Shown here piece by piece: positions 41,239 through 50,587 of a DNA stretch of 64,000 nucleotides (position 1 is the stretch's first letter; each line of letters starts with the position of its first letter). The DNA is from Fumia xinanensis (GTDB taxonomy: Bacteria; Bacillota; Clostridia; Oscillospirales; Ruminococcaceae): positions 62,001 through 126,000 of the forward strand of contig NZ_JACRSV010000003.1 in NCBI RefSeq assembly GCF_014384905.1. The letters are read 5' to 3'. A program made the translations under genes and the position numbers. The notes below the pieces were generated by a model. That model ran no database searches and was not told the origin of the DNA. It worked only from the letters and a program-made list of their open reading frames with translations.

Positions 41239-41303
41239 GTATGGGAAGCGATTGCTTTCCAAATAAGGGATGGTATATCCGAATAACTAAGGAGGTTTTT
41301 CTT

Positions 41304-42443
41304 TTGCTCGAGGAATTGATACCGCTTTTTTCCTCCAGTATGGACTGGAATTTGTTTCCGAAGCAGATTATAATGTGGGTGATTGGCGGCCTGCTTATCT
41401 ACTTGGCCATCAAAAAGGACATGGAGCCGGCGCTGCTTCTTCCTATGGGCTTTGGCGCTATTTTGGTGAACCTGCCCTTTTCCGGTGCGCTGGAGACAAC
41501 TACCGAGGGAATTACTGAACCCGGCGTAATCGAAACGCTTTTTAACGCCGGAATTGCCAACGAGCTCTTTCCGTTACTTCTGTTCATCGGCATCGGGGCA
41601 ATGATCGACTTTACACCGCTGTTATCAAACCCAAAGATGATGCTCTTTGGTGCAGCGGCCCAGTTTGGCATTTTCTTTACGCTGAGCCTTGCCTCCCTGT
41701 TTTTTGACTTGCGGGATGCGGCATCTATCTCCATTATTGGTGCGGCGGATGGTCCCACTTCCATATTCGTCGCGAATGTGCTGAAATCAGAATATACAGG
41801 TGCAATCATGGTGGCGGCCTACTCCTATATGGCACTGGTTCCTATTATACAGCCGCCGGTCATCCGGCTGATTACCACCAAAAAAGAGCGGTGCATCCGA
41901 ATGGATTACCACGCCCGCCCTGTGTCCAAAACGGCCAAAATTCTGTTCCCTGTGATCGTCACCTTGGTAGTAGGACTTGTTTCCCCAAAATCGGTTGCAC
42001 TGGTCGGTTTTTTAATGTTCGGAAACCTTGTCCGCGAATGCGGTGTTTTGAACGCCCTGTCTCAGACCGCTCAGAAGGAACTTGCAAACCTCATCACTCT
42101 GCTGCTTGGTTTGACCATCGCCTTCAAGATGCAGGCGGAATCCTTCCTCAACCCCTACACCCTGCTGATTATGGCCCTGGGACTCGTTGCCTTTGTCTTT
42201 GACACTGTTGGCGGCGTGCTGTTTGCCAAGGTGCTTAACCTATTCAGCAAGCACAAGGTAAACCCCATGATCGGCGCGGCGGGTATCTCAGCATTTCCCA
42301 TGTCCGCCCGTGTCGTCCATAAGATGGGCCTTAAGGAGGATCCCGAAAACTTCCTGCTGATGCACGCAGTGGGCGCCAACGTTTCCGGCCAGGTGGCTTC
42401 GGTTATCGCAGGCGGCTTGGTACTCAATATGATTTTACATTAA
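41304..42443 (+). CDS. Sodium ion-translocating decarboxylase beta subunit (OadB/GcdB family)
   Basis: A 379-residue membrane protein with about ten membrane spans. It is the Na+-pumping subunit of biotin-dependent decarboxylases such as oxaloacetate, methylmalonyl-CoA and glutaconyl-CoA decarboxylase. The family signatures IIGAADGPTSIFVAN (with the essential Asp), FLMFGNLVRECGV and PMIGAAGISAFPMSARVVHK are intact. I use the TTG at 41304, eight bases after AAGGAGG; earlier codons overlap the riboswitch terminator. No alpha or biotin-carrier gene is adjacent, so the substrate is open. It lies behind the Mn2+ riboswitch. Confidence 0.92.
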   Translation: MLEELIPLFSSSMDWNLFPKQIIMWVIGGLLIYLAIKKDMEPALLLPMGFGAILVNLPFSGALETTTEGITEPGVIETLFNAGIANELFPLLLFIGIGAMIDFTPLLSNPKMMLFGAAAQFGIFFTLSLASLFFDLRDAASISIIGAADGPTSIFVANVLKSEYTGAIMVAAYSYMALVPIIQPPVIRLITTKKERCIRMDYHARPVSKTAKILFPVIVTLVVGLVSPKSVALVGFLMFGNLVRECGVLNALSQTAQKELANLITLLLGLTIAFKMQAESFLNPYTLLIMALGLVAFVFDTVGGVLFAKVLNLFSKHKVNPMIGAAGISAFPMSARVVHKMGLKEDPENFLLMHAVGANVSGQVASVIAGGLVLNMILH

Positions 42444-42456
42444 AGGAGCGGTGAAA

Positions 42457-42591
42457 ATGTCTTTGAATTTTGATAACTTTTTGCAGACCCTCCCTATGAT
42501 GGGCATGGGCATGGGCGGCATTTTGGCCGTCACCTTAATTCTTATCGGCGTCATGGTATTGCTCACAAAAATCTTCCAAGAAAAGAAATAA
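42457..42591 (+). CDS. Tiny OadG-like membrane protein
   Basis: A 44-residue protein with a Met/Gly-rich stretch (TLPMMGMGMGG) followed by one membrane helix (ILAVTLILIGVMVLLTKIF) and a QEKK end. It starts 13 bases after the OadB stop behind AAAGGAG. The size, the single span and the position next to the beta subunit match the gamma/delta subunits that hold decarboxylase complexes together, although it is shorter than usual and lacks the usual long tail. Confidence 0.75.
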   Translation: MSLNFDNFLQTLPMMGMGMGGILAVTLILIGVMVLLTKIFQEKK

Positions 42592-42598
42592 AAATTGG

Positions 42599-42630
42599 GA
42601 CGGCATTTGATAAATGCCGTCTTCTTTTTT
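42599..42630 (+). terminator. Terminator after the oadB operon
   Basis: GACGGCATTT-GAT-AAATGCCGTC followed by TTCTTTTTT. Confidence 0.88.
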
Positions 42631-42703
42631 ACAGATTTTCCCCCTTTTGCCATGTAAATATGGTATACTGATAGTAACAATTTTACAATGGAAAGGGATA
42701 GAC

Positions 42704-44110
42704 ATGTCAGAACTTGCAAAAGAAACCAAGAACAGCGATTTGGGCACAGCCCCCATTGGAAAACTACTATTCCGGCTCGCCGTGCCCTCTATTACAGCGC
42801 AGCTTATTAATGCACTTTACAACATTGTCGACCGGATTTATATCGGCCGTCTCCCCGGAGAGGGAAAACTGGCTTTGGCCGGCCTGGGGATTGCTTTTCC
42901 CATTATTATGATTATTTCGGCCTTTGCCGCCCTCATCGGCATGGGCGGAGCACCTTTGGCGGCTATCAAAATGGGGGAGGAAAACCCCCGACACGCGGAA
43001 AAAATTCTGGGAAATTGTTTTACCGCCCTGATCGGACTTTCCGTGGTGCTGACCACGTTTTTCTTTTTAACAAAGGACACGCTGCTTTACTGGTTCGGCG
43101 CATCGGATAACACCTTTGTTTATGCCAACCAATACCTGTCCATTTACCTCATTGGCACCCTGTTTGTTCAGTTGTCGCTGGGCCTCAACCAGTTCATCAC
43201 GACCCAGGGGTTCGCCTCTACGGCCATGAAGACGGTGCTGATCGGCGCTGTTATCAACATCATATTGGACCCTATTTTTATATACGGCCTCAACATGGGA
43301 GTCCGCGGGGCCGCGCTGGCCACGATTATCGCCCAGTTTGTTTCGGCGGTTTGGGTACTGTGGTTTTTATTTGGGAAAAAGACCATTTTGAAAATTCACC
43401 TAAAAAACCTGAGGCTTGACCGCTCCATTATGCTCCCAGTATTGGGCCTGGGTCTATCTCCGTTTATTATGCAGGCCACTGAGAGCCTCATTCAGCTCAC
43501 CTTTACCGCCGGTATGCAAAAGTACGGCGGTGACGATTATGTGGGCGCTATCGCCATTATCATCAGCTGTATGCAGGTGGTGCTGATGCCGATTATGGGC
43601 CTTACCCAAGGGGCACAGCCTATTATCAGCTACAATTACGGCGCCAAAAATTATACCCGGGTGAAAAAGTGTTTTAAGATGATGCTTTTATCCGCTGCGG
43701 TGATTTCCTGGGTAGTCTGGGCCTTCATAATGGTTTGGCCCCAGGCGCTTATCTACCTCTTTAACGACGATCCGGCGCTGTTGGACATCGGTGTTTATGG
43801 CATCCGCATCTTTATGTTCGGACTTATTATCATGTTTGTGCAGCACTCCTGTCAAAGCACCTTCGTGGCTTTGGGGCAGGCCAAGATTTCGATGTTTCTG
43901 GCGTTGCTTCGCAAAATTATCCTGCTAATACCCATTGCACTGGTGCTCCCTCCCCTCTTTATTTCTACCGGCATGTTTGGATTAACCGGAACCGACGGCC
44001 TTTTTTACGCCGAACCCATTGCTGACATTTTGGCATCGGTGACGACAGGCATTCTTTTCTTGATTTACAGCAAAAAACTTCTGCGCACAGAGGAAAAACC
44101 AGAGGCGTAA
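42704..44110 (+). CDS. MATE-family efflux transporter
   Basis: A 468-residue, twelve-span MATE transporter, exporting drugs or metabolites by Na+ or H+ antiport. The family pattern is clear: IGKLLFRLAVPSITAQLINALYNIVDRIYIG at the N-terminus, and the second-half repeat with MQVVLMPIMGLTQGAQPIISYNYGAKNY. The ATG at 42704 follows AAAGGGA; the upstream open frame overlaps the preceding terminator and is not used. The substrate is unknown. Confidence 0.92.
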   Translation: MSELAKETKNSDLGTAPIGKLLFRLAVPSITAQLINALYNIVDRIYIGRLPGEGKLALAGLGIAFPIIMIISAFAALIGMGGAPLAAIKMGEENPRHAEKILGNCFTALIGLSVVLTTFFFLTKDTLLYWFGASDNTFVYANQYLSIYLIGTLFVQLSLGLNQFITTQGFASTAMKTVLIGAVINIILDPIFIYGLNMGVRGAALATIIAQFVSAVWVLWFLFGKKTILKIHLKNLRLDRSIMLPVLGLGLSPFIMQATESLIQLTFTAGMQKYGGDDYVGAIAIIISCMQVVLMPIMGLTQGAQPIISYNYGAKNYTRVKKCFKMMLLSAAVISWVVWAFIMVWPQALIYLFNDDPALLDIGVYGIRIFMFGLIIMFVQHSCQSTFVALGQAKISMFLALLRKIILLIPIALVLPPLFISTGMFGLTGTDGLFYAEPIADILASVTTGILFLIYSKKLLRTEEKPEA

Positions 44111-44226
44111 ATTTTAAATAAAATTTCATATATTTGCTATATTCTGCGCTTATATCTATGGCAAAATAAGGATATGATAATACAATAGGCAAAAGTCTAT
44201 ACCCCATTAGAAATGTGGTGATTGCA

Positions 44227-44940
44227 ATGCCCCGTTTTTTTGTGCCGGAAATTGGGTCCGATAAGGTGCAGATTTCCGGTGAGGACGCAAGACATATAGC
44301 GAAATCCCTGCGGCTTTCGGTCGGTGATGAAATTGTCCTCTGCGACGGAAAAGGTTGGGATTATCAGGGCACAATAGAAACAATGGATGATGAGGTGACC
44401 ATCCGGATTGCCTCCAAAGAGGAAACCAAATCCGAGCCCCGTGCAAAGGTAACCCTGTTTCAGGCCCTGCCCAAGGGTGATAAGATGGAGCTCATTATTC
44501 AGAAAAGCGTAGAGCTGGGTGTCAACGAGATCGTTCCCATTCTGACGAGCCGGTGTATTTCCCGCCCTGACCCAAAATCCATGAAAAAAAAGATCGAGCG
44601 GTACAATAAAATTGCCCTGGAAGCGGCCAAGCAAAGCGGAAGAGGGATTATCCCTAAGGTTACAGAACTTCTAACATTGGAGCAGGCGGTAAAGCGGCTA
44701 CCGAAACAAAGTATCGTTTTTTATGAAAACGGCGGCCAACGCTTAAGAGAGTTGGTTGGAGAGCAAACCCTTGACCTAGGCGCTTTTGTGGGAAGCGAAG
44801 GCGGTTTTTCCATGGAAGAAATCGAGCTTTTAAGGCGTTATCAAGTGTTACCGGCGACGCTGGGCGAGCGGATTCTTCGCTGTGAAACGGCACCTATCTG
44901 CGGATTGTCGGTAATTTTTAGTTTAACGGGCGATATTTAA
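44227..44940 (+). CDS. rsmE: 16S rRNA (uracil-N3) methyltransferase RsmE
   Basis: A 237-residue SPOUT methyltransferase that methylates N3 of a uridine in helix 44 of 16S rRNA. Motifs: PRFFV at the start, EDARHIAKSLRLSVGDEI, QALPKGDKMELIIQKSVELGVNEIVP and the knot region FVGSEGGFSMEEIELL ... LGERILRCETAPI. The start at 44227 gives the usual MPRFF; an ATG four codons earlier is possible. Normal length. Confidence 0.95.
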   Translation: MPRFFVPEIGSDKVQISGEDARHIAKSLRLSVGDEIVLCDGKGWDYQGTIETMDDEVTIRIASKEETKSEPRAKVTLFQALPKGDKMELIIQKSVELGVNEIVPILTSRCISRPDPKSMKKKIERYNKIALEAAKQSGRGIIPKVTELLTLEQAVKRLPKQSIVFYENGGQRLRELVGEQTLDLGAFVGSEGGFSMEEIELLRRYQVLPATLGERILRCETAPICGLSVIFSLTGDI

Positions 44941-44985
44941 AATGGAATAGGATAATACTGTATAGAGAGAAAGGAAGGCTAAGAG

Positions 44986-45288
44986 ATGAAAAAAGGTGTA
45001 TGGGTATCCATTTTTGCGGCGGCCGCGGCCGTTGCCGCAGCTGCAGTTGCAGTAACGGCGTTTATCAAACGGAAGAGTGAGGCGCTTGCTGACCATCTGG
45101 ATTACGATCCAGATGCCTATTTCGAGACAGATGACGACGATGATTCCCTCTACGAGGGCGACCCTGTGGAAGGCTCTGACCTTGAAGAGGCAGAAGAACC
45201 CGAGGAAGAGACGATTCCCCCCTTCCCTGATGAGCAGGAAGCGGTCGGACAGGATGAAGCTGTTTCCGATGACGATCAGGCTTATTGA
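44986..45288 (+). CDS. Membrane-anchored acidic protein of unknown function
   Basis: A 100-residue protein. Residues 5-27 are an Ala-rich membrane helix (IFAAAAAVAAAAVAVTAFI), followed by KRK. The remaining 70 residues are strongly acidic (runs of Asp and Glu) and look disordered. Ribosome binding site AGAAAGGAAGG, and a strong terminator follows. No family recognised. It is placed after rsmE, 45 bases away. Confidence 0.7.
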   Translation: MKKGVWVSIFAAAAAVAAAAVAVTAFIKRKSEALADHLDYDPDAYFETDDDDDSLYEGDPVEGSDLEEAEEPEEETIPPFPDEQEAVGQDEAVSDDDQAY

Positions 45289-45295
45289 TGGCAAT

Positions 45296-45335
45296 AAAAA
45301 AGGACTTCCGGAAATCTTCCGGAAGTCCTTTTTTA
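45296..45335. terminator. Bidirectional terminator
   Basis: AAAAAGGACTTCCGGA and TCCGGAAGTCCTTTTT pair perfectly. It lies between the acidic-protein gene (+) and the phosphoribosyltransferase gene (-). Confidence 0.9.
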
Positions 45336-45343
45336 ATAAAATA

Positions 45344-45883
45344 TTATTTAAAAAATAGCGGTAGCTTTTCCAAATAAAAAATATCTTTGCGGTCGGCGGC
45401 GTCCCCTTCTGCCAATACAGCGGCCTGGCCGACGATTTTGCCCCCTGCTTTTTCCACCAGGGTTTCCAGAGCCTTCAGCGATTCCCCTGTGCTAATAACA
45501 TCATCGACAATCAGGACTCGCTTGCCGTTTAAAAGTTCAACTTCGTCCCGACCCAGATACAGCTTCTGGGAGCCTTTTGTCGTGATGGACTGAACCTCGA
45601 CCTCAATGGGGTCGATGGTGTAGACTTTGACGCTTTTCCGCGCCACTACATAGCGGATGCCCATTTGACGGGCCATCTCATAGGCCAGTGGGATACCCTT
45701 GGACTCCGCTGTAATCAAAACATCGCAGGGAGGGGCCTTTTTAATGATCTCCTTGGCTGACGCGACCGTTAGCTCCACATCAGAAAACATAATAAACGCG
45801 GCGATGTCCAGCGTGTCGCTGACCGAACAAATAGGCAATTCCCTTGTGAGTCCCGCTACGTGAAGGGTATAATATTGCTGCAT
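45344..45883 (-). CDS. Phosphoribosyltransferase family protein (adenine phosphoribosyltransferase-like)
   Basis: A 179-residue type I phosphoribosyltransferase with the PRPP motif VLIVDDVISTGES and an upstream substrate-binding SKGIPLAYEMARQMG loop. It most resembles adenine phosphoribosyltransferases, but the opening YYTLHVAGLTRELPI and the flexible loop differ, so the base is not certain. Purine salvage or a regulator role like PurR's domain is possible. It lies 42 bases downstream of the HIT gene on the same strand. Confidence 0.83.
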   Translation of the reverse strand: MQQYYTLHVAGLTRELPICSVSDTLDIAAFIMFSDVELTVASAKEIIKKAPPCDVLITAESKGIPLAYEMARQMGIRYVVARKSVKVYTIDPIEVEVQSITTKGSQKLYLGRDEVELLNGKRVLIVDDVISTGESLKALETLVEKAGGKIVGQAAVLAEGDAADRKDIFYLEKLPLFFK

Positions 45884-45925
45884 AAAAATCGTACTCCTTT
45901 ATCTGATATACACATGTTCAGACGG

Positions 45926-46264
45926 TCAGATAATATTTTCTCCCAATTTTTTTCCGGCTAGCACATGGAAATGAAGGTGCTTTACTGTCTGTCCGCCGTC
46001 TTCTCCGCAGTTTGCAATGACCCGGTAGCCGTTTTCATACCCCAGTTCTTTTGACAACATGGCAATTACTGAATAAATGTGGCCAACCACGGCTTCATTT
46101 TGGCTGTTTATTGCAGAAGGGCCTGAAATGTGCTCTTTGGGCACTACGAGAAAATGAACTGGCGACTGGGGGGCAATGTCGTAAAAAGCGTAGACCTGTT
46201 GGTCCTCATATACCTTTTTGCTGGGAATTTCCCCTGCAATAATTTTACAAAATAGGCAGTCCAT
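45926..46264 (-). CDS. HIT family (HINT-like) nucleotide hydrolase
   Basis: A 112-residue histidine-triad protein. It starts CLFCKIIAGEIPSKKVYED and ends with the triad KHLHFHVL. This HINT-type branch hydrolyses nucleoside phosphoramidates, including aminoacyl-adenylates released by synthetases. It sits 69 bases downstream of alaS, a fitting neighbour. Ribosome binding site AAAAGGAG. Confidence 0.92.
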   Translation of the reverse strand: MDCLFCKIIAGEIPSKKVYEDQQVYAFYDIAPQSPVHFLVVPKEHISGPSAINSQNEAVVGHIYSVIAMLSKELGYENGYRVIANCGEDGGQTVKHLHFHVLAGKKLGENII

Positions 46265-46333
46265 AGCAGTCTCCTTTTATAAGTCTTCCAAAACGTAATT
46301 TTTGGAGGACCATGTATTATATGGCGTCTAAAA

Positions 46334-48970
46334 TTACTTCTCGATTTGTACTTTGACCAGTTCTTCCACTAAGGCCATGGCTTCGTCCACCAGGAAGGGA
46401 TCGCCGACTCCTGCCATTGCAGAATCAGGACGCCCGCCGCCTTTACCGCCGGTCTTCGCAGCGGCCTCTTTGACGATTTTTCCAGCGTGTACACCTTTTT
46501 TCACTGCTTCTGGTCCGACGACGCATAGAAAATTCTGCTTTTCGCCGTCACCGCCGCAGAGAAGAGCACAGGCCATAGGATCATGATCCTTGATCTTGTC
46601 TCCCATGAGACGGAGGGCGTCAATGCCCGCGCCACCAATATTGGCCGTAATGATGGCCACGCCGTCTACCCGCTTGATATTTTCAAAAAGTTTTTCCAGC
46701 TGTCCGCTGGCCAGCTTGCTATTCAGAATGGCAATTTCCCGGTCCTTGTCCTTCAGCTCCGCCAGCAAAGCTTCACAGCGGTGGGACAGCTCTGCGGGAG
46801 TGGTCTTGAGAACCACAGACGCTTCCATTAAATCGTTTTGGGCCTTGTCGACAGCGTATAGGAATCCCAAGCCGGTAACGGCCTCAATTCTTCTGACGCC
46901 GGCCGCTACCGAGCTTTCTGATACAATCTTGAAAAGCCCCAGCTCGCCGGTATTCTTCACATGGGTACCGCCACAGAGTTCGATGGAGTAGTCGCCGATT
47001 TCCACAACACGGACTCTGTCACCATATTTTTCACTGAACAGAGCCATTGCGCCTTTTTTCCTGGCAGAATCGATGTCGGTCTCATAATTGAGGACCGGCA
47101 GGCAGTCCATAATCTTTTCGTTGATCTGCTTTTCGATTTCTCTGAGCTGGACAGGAGATACCGGCTCAAAGTGGGTGAAGTCAAATCGGACAGCCATTTT
47201 GTTAACCAATTGGCCCGCTTGGTGCACGTGGTCACCCAAAATATTACGGAGAGCCGCTTGGAGCAGGTGCGCTGCCGTGTGGTTGCGCATAATGGATTTG
47301 CGGCGGTTTACGTCGACCTTGGCAGTGATCTTCTCTCCGTTTGAAATTGTGCCTTCCTTAACATAACCGATGTGAATGATCTGACCGGAGGGCACCTTTT
47401 TCATTTCTTTGACCCGCATGACGCCGTGAGGCCCTTGCAAAATACCTTTATCGGACACCTGTCCGCCGCTTTCGGTATAGAAGGGGGTTTCGTCCAGTAA
47501 AACAATGATGTCCTGATCGGCGGTGGCCATATCGGCAGGTTTGCCGTCCACGAGCAGCGCCTGGATTTTCCCGTCGCTGACAAGGGTTTCATAGCCGGTA
47601 AATTTAGTGCCCATATCGGGAAGCTCCAGCATTTCCGATGCCCAGGAGGAACCAGCTTTTGCCCGATGGCTTTCCCGTGCCCGTTCCCGCTGCTCCCGCA
47701 TGTATTCCTCAAATTCTTCCACGTCGACGGTAATGCCCTTTTCCGCCACGATTTCCTGGGTCAGGTCGATGGGAAATCCGTAGGTGTCGTAGAGTTTAAA
47801 TGCCTCGGCGCCGGAAAGGGTACGGATTTCGTCGGTGGAAGCCTTGTCGATGAGCTGCATCAGTATATCCATCCCTTTGCCGATGGTATTATTGAAAGCT
47901 TCCTCCTCGTTTTTGACGACTTTTTTGATATAGTCCGCCTTTTCCACCAGCTCAGGATAGGCGGCTTTATTTTCCTCGACTACGGTATCCACTACCTTAT
48001 AAAGGAAAGGCTCATGAACATTTAAGAGCCTTCCATGGCGGGCAGCCCGACGAAGCAGGCGGCGCAAAACATAGCCCCTGCCCTCGTTGGAGGGGGAAAC
48101 GCCGTCTGCAATCATAAAGGTGGTACTACGGATATGGTCGGTAATGACACGGAGAGAAACGTCAGTTTTTTCGTTATCACCATAGGTGACATGGGCGATT
48201 TCCGAAATACGCTTCATGATGTTCTGAACAGTATCTACCTCAAATAAGTTGTCAACCCCCTGCATAATGCAGGCCAATCGTTCCAGCCCCATTCCGGTAT
48301 CGATATTGGGCTTTTCCATCCTCTCATAATGTCCGTTTCCATCGTGGTCGAACTGGCTGAAAACCAAGTTCCAGAATTCGACGAACCGGTCGCATTCACA
48401 GCCCACCTTGCAGTCAGGAGAACCGCAGCCGTGTTCCGGACCGCGGTCAAAGTAGATTTCGGAGCAGGGACCGCAGGGACCGCTGCCGTGTTCCCAGAAG
48501 TTATCCTCTTTACCCAGGCGAACGATGCGCTCAGGTGAAATCCCAATTTTTTTCGTCCAGACGTCAAAAGTCTCGTCGTCTTCCTCATATATCGAAATCC
48601 ACAGTTTATCCTCGGGGAGCTCCAGCACTTTGGTGATGAACTCCCAGGCCCACGCAGTTGCCTCGTCTTTAAAGTAATCCCCAAAGGAGAAATTGCCGAG
48701 CATTTCAAAATAGGTGCCGTGGCGGGCGGTCTTGCCTACACGTTCAATGTCGGGGGTGCGGATACATTTCTGGCAGGTGGTTACCCTCGTGTTGGGAGGA
48801 GTGGCCTGTCCGAGAAAATATTTTTTCAGGGGTGCCATGCCGGAGTTAATTAGCAAAAGGCTTTTGTCCCCTTGGGGAATCAGTGGAAAGCTGGGAAGGC
48901 GTGTGTGGCCTTTGCTTTCAAAGAAGGACAAAAACATCTCCCGGAGATCGTTTAAGCCGGTCCATTTCAT
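46334..48970 (-). CDS. alaS: Alanyl-tRNA synthetase
   Basis: An 878-residue class II synthetase. Catalytic motifs appear in order: MFLSFFESKGHTRLPSFPLIP, then TTCQKCIRTPDIERVGKTARHGTYFEMLGNFSFGDYFK, and GMGLERLACIMQG. The editing domain has HTAAHLLQAALRNILG and CGGTHVKNTGELG as zinc and active-site motifs, and the C-terminal oligomerisation domain follows. The start at 48970 follows GAAAGGAAG; the frame stays open further upstream only because it runs through the T-box leader. Expression should respond to uncharged tRNA(Ala). Confidence 0.97.
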   Translation of the reverse strand: MKWTGLNDLREMFLSFFESKGHTRLPSFPLIPQGDKSLLLINSGMAPLKKYFLGQATPPNTRVTTCQKCIRTPDIERVGKTARHGTYFEMLGNFSFGDYFKDEATAWAWEFITKVLELPEDKLWISIYEEDDETFDVWTKKIGISPERIVRLGKEDNFWEHGSGPCGPCSEIYFDRGPEHGCGSPDCKVGCECDRFVEFWNLVFSQFDHDGNGHYERMEKPNIDTGMGLERLACIMQGVDNLFEVDTVQNIMKRISEIAHVTYGDNEKTDVSLRVITDHIRSTTFMIADGVSPSNEGRGYVLRRLLRRAARHGRLLNVHEPFLYKVVDTVVEENKAAYPELVEKADYIKKVVKNEEEAFNNTIGKGMDILMQLIDKASTDEIRTLSGAEAFKLYDTYGFPIDLTQEIVAEKGITVDVEEFEEYMREQRERARESHRAKAGSSWASEMLELPDMGTKFTGYETLVSDGKIQALLVDGKPADMATADQDIIVLLDETPFYTESGGQVSDKGILQGPHGVMRVKEMKKVPSGQIIHIGYVKEGTISNGEKITAKVDVNRRKSIMRNHTAAHLLQAALRNILGDHVHQAGQLVNKMAVRFDFTHFEPVSPVQLREIEKQINEKIMDCLPVLNYETDIDSARKKGAMALFSEKYGDRVRVVEIGDYSIELCGGTHVKNTGELGLFKIVSESSVAAGVRRIEAVTGLGFLYAVDKAQNDLMEASVVLKTTPAELSHRCEALLAELKDKDREIAILNSKLASGQLEKLFENIKRVDGVAIITANIGGAGIDALRLMGDKIKDHDPMACALLCGGDGEKQNFLCVVGPEAVKKGVHAGKIVKEAAAKTGGKGGGRPDSAMAGVGDPFLVDEAMALVEELVKVQIEK

Positions 48971-49075
48971 TGGAATACTTCCTTTCGATTTTTGATTTTG
49001 GTGTGATATAAACTGTTTCCAGCGGATAACCTTAGAGTCTAGCGGAAATAGCAGAGCGCATGTTTTGGGCAAAAT

Positions 49076-49296
49076 AAAAAGCCCCGCCCCATCCGTTGGG
49101 GCGAAGCACTGCTCCGCGGTACCACCCAAATTGCAGAAAATTCTGCCGCTTGAATCCCTTAACGCAGGATACGCCGCCTATTAAACGGAGCTCCGAGATG
49201 GCCTGCGGCAATGTTTAACAGAAACATTTCACCAAAACTGTTTCCTCTCTTGGAAAAACAATATTCCGCTTCTTCTCTTCATCGCTTTATTCTTCT
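49076..49296 (-). promoter_or_regulatory. T-box leader of alaS
   Basis: On the minus strand the T-box sequence TGGTACCGCGG (49114-49124) is followed by the terminator CGCCCC-loop-GGGGCG and TTTTT (49076-49103). Upstream, a CCAAGAGAGG bulge and GGTGAAA resemble the conserved stem I elements. A GCC triplet at 49207-49209 lies where an alanine specifier codon could be. The specifier call is inference; the T-box itself is clear. Confidence 0.9.
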
Positions 49297-49298
49297 TC

Positions 49299-49327
49299 AG
49301 TATAACAAAAAGCTTGGGCGCTGTCAA
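49299..49327 (-). promoter_or_regulatory. Promoter of T-box-alaS
   Basis: On the minus strand TTGACA (49322-49327) and TATACT (49299-49304), 17-base spacer. Confidence 0.85.
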
Positions 49328-49408
49328 TAGTGGCACCGGGCAATTTCAGAAAAGGCAGGGATAAATTTGACACCCGGAAATTAAGCCACTTTTGTAAAAA
49401 TATTGTCA

Positions 49409-49437
49409 TTGACACATAGAGGGGACAAGGATATAAT
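49409..49437 (+). promoter_or_regulatory. Promoter of the NitT/TauT-type ABC operon
   Basis: TTGACA (49409-49414) and TATAAT (49432-49437), a consensus pair with a 17-base spacer, 90 bases before the lipoprotein gene. Confidence 0.85.
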
Positions 49438-49525
49438 AATGACACATTAAAATAGCAGATTTTGGGGAACCGTAGTAGTTTTCCCACAGGTGGTTTCGCT
49501 TATTTTAAAGGGGATTTAGGAGATT

Positions 49526-50587
49526 ATGAGGAAAAATTGGAAAAAGCTTTTGTCTATGGTTGCGGCAGGGGCGCTGTTTGTGTTGATGTTTGCAGGTTGC
49601 GGACAACAACAAGAACAACCGGAGCCGTCCAGTGACCCTTCCAGCAGTGATGTGTCACCTATGCCAATGGTAGTGGACGATACCATTGTGCGGGTGGCTT
49701 CGTTGAAAGGCCCAACAGGTCTCGGTATGCTGAAGCTGATGGCGAACAGCGATGCATCCCAAACTTCGGGGGGAACATCATCTTATCAACAGAAGTACCG
49801 CTTTCAACTAGTAGGGCAACCGGATGAAATCGTCAGTAAATTAGCCACTAAGGAATTGGATATTGCCGCGGTGCCTACTAATCTGGCGGCATCTCTATAT
49901 AACAAGACGAATGGACAAATAAAAATACTTGCGGTTAATACTTTGGGCGTTTTATATGTTGTCCAGAAAGGCGAACCCATCGTTTCTGTCCAAGATTTAA
50001 AGGGAAAAACGATTGTTGCCAGCGGTAAAGGGACGACAGCGCAGTATGTGTTGGAATATATATTGGAGAAAAACGGCATTGATCCCGACCGTGATGTGAC
50101 TGTGGTATATAAATCCGAGCACAGTGAAGCAGCAGCCACTCTGGCAGCGGCAGATCAAGCGGTTGCGGTACTTCCCCAACCTTTTGTCACATCGGCGCTT
50201 ATGAAAGACAGCAATGTTTCCATTGCCTTGGACCTGACCGAAGAATGGGAGAAGGTTTCCGATAATCAGCTGGCCATGGGCGCTATTGTGGCCCGTTCCG
50301 AATTTTTGGAGTTGCACAAAAATCTGGTTGATGACTTTTTGAGCGAATATCAGGTTTCGACCGAGTATGCAAACACTAACCCCGGCCAGACCGCCGACCT
50401 TTCTGAGACCTATGATTTAATGCCGTCAGCAGTTGCGGAAAAGGCAATTCCCCAATGTAACATCGTCTACATTGATGGAGAAGAAATGCAAACCGATATT
50501 AATGCGTTTCTGCAGGTGCTATATGACTTTGAACCGAAGTCTATAGGGGGAACGGTACCCGATGAAAATTTTTACTATCAAAAATAA
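49526..50587 (+). CDS. ABC transporter substrate-binding lipoprotein (NitT/TauT type)
   Basis: A 353-residue lipoprotein: signal LFVLMFAGC with the lipobox Cys near residue 25, then a Ser/Pro/Gln-rich linker. The NMT1/TauA-like periplasmic-binding fold follows (RVASLKGPTGLGMLKL, ELDIAAVPTNLAASLYNKT, DLKGKTIVASGKGTTAQYVLEYIL). It feeds the permease and ATPase encoded directly downstream. The start of the permease gene overlaps its end by 26 bases. Ligands in this group range from sulfonates to thiamine precursors, and the ligand here is not readable. Confidence 0.88.
   Translation: MRKNWKKLLSMVAAGALFVLMFAGCGQQQEQPEPSSDPSSSDVSPMPMVVDDTIVRVASLKGPTGLGMLKLMANSDASQTSGGTSSYQQKYRFQLVGQPDEIVSKLATKELDIAAVPTNLAASLYNKTNGQIKILAVNTLGVLYVVQKGEPIVSVQDLKGKTIVASGKGTTAQYVLEYILEKNGIDPDRDVTVVYKSEHSEAAATLAAADQAVAVLPQPFVTSALMKDSNVSIALDLTEEWEKVSDNQLAMGAIVARSEFLELHKNLVDDFLSEYQVSTEYANTNPGQTADLSETYDLMPSAVAEKAIPQCNIVYIDGEEMQTDINAFLQVLYDFEPKSIGGTVPDENFYYQK

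Noticed and set aside
48971..49129. A 53-residue N-terminal extension of alaS
   Set aside because: It translates the T-box and its terminator. A good ribosome binding site precedes the normal start at 48970.
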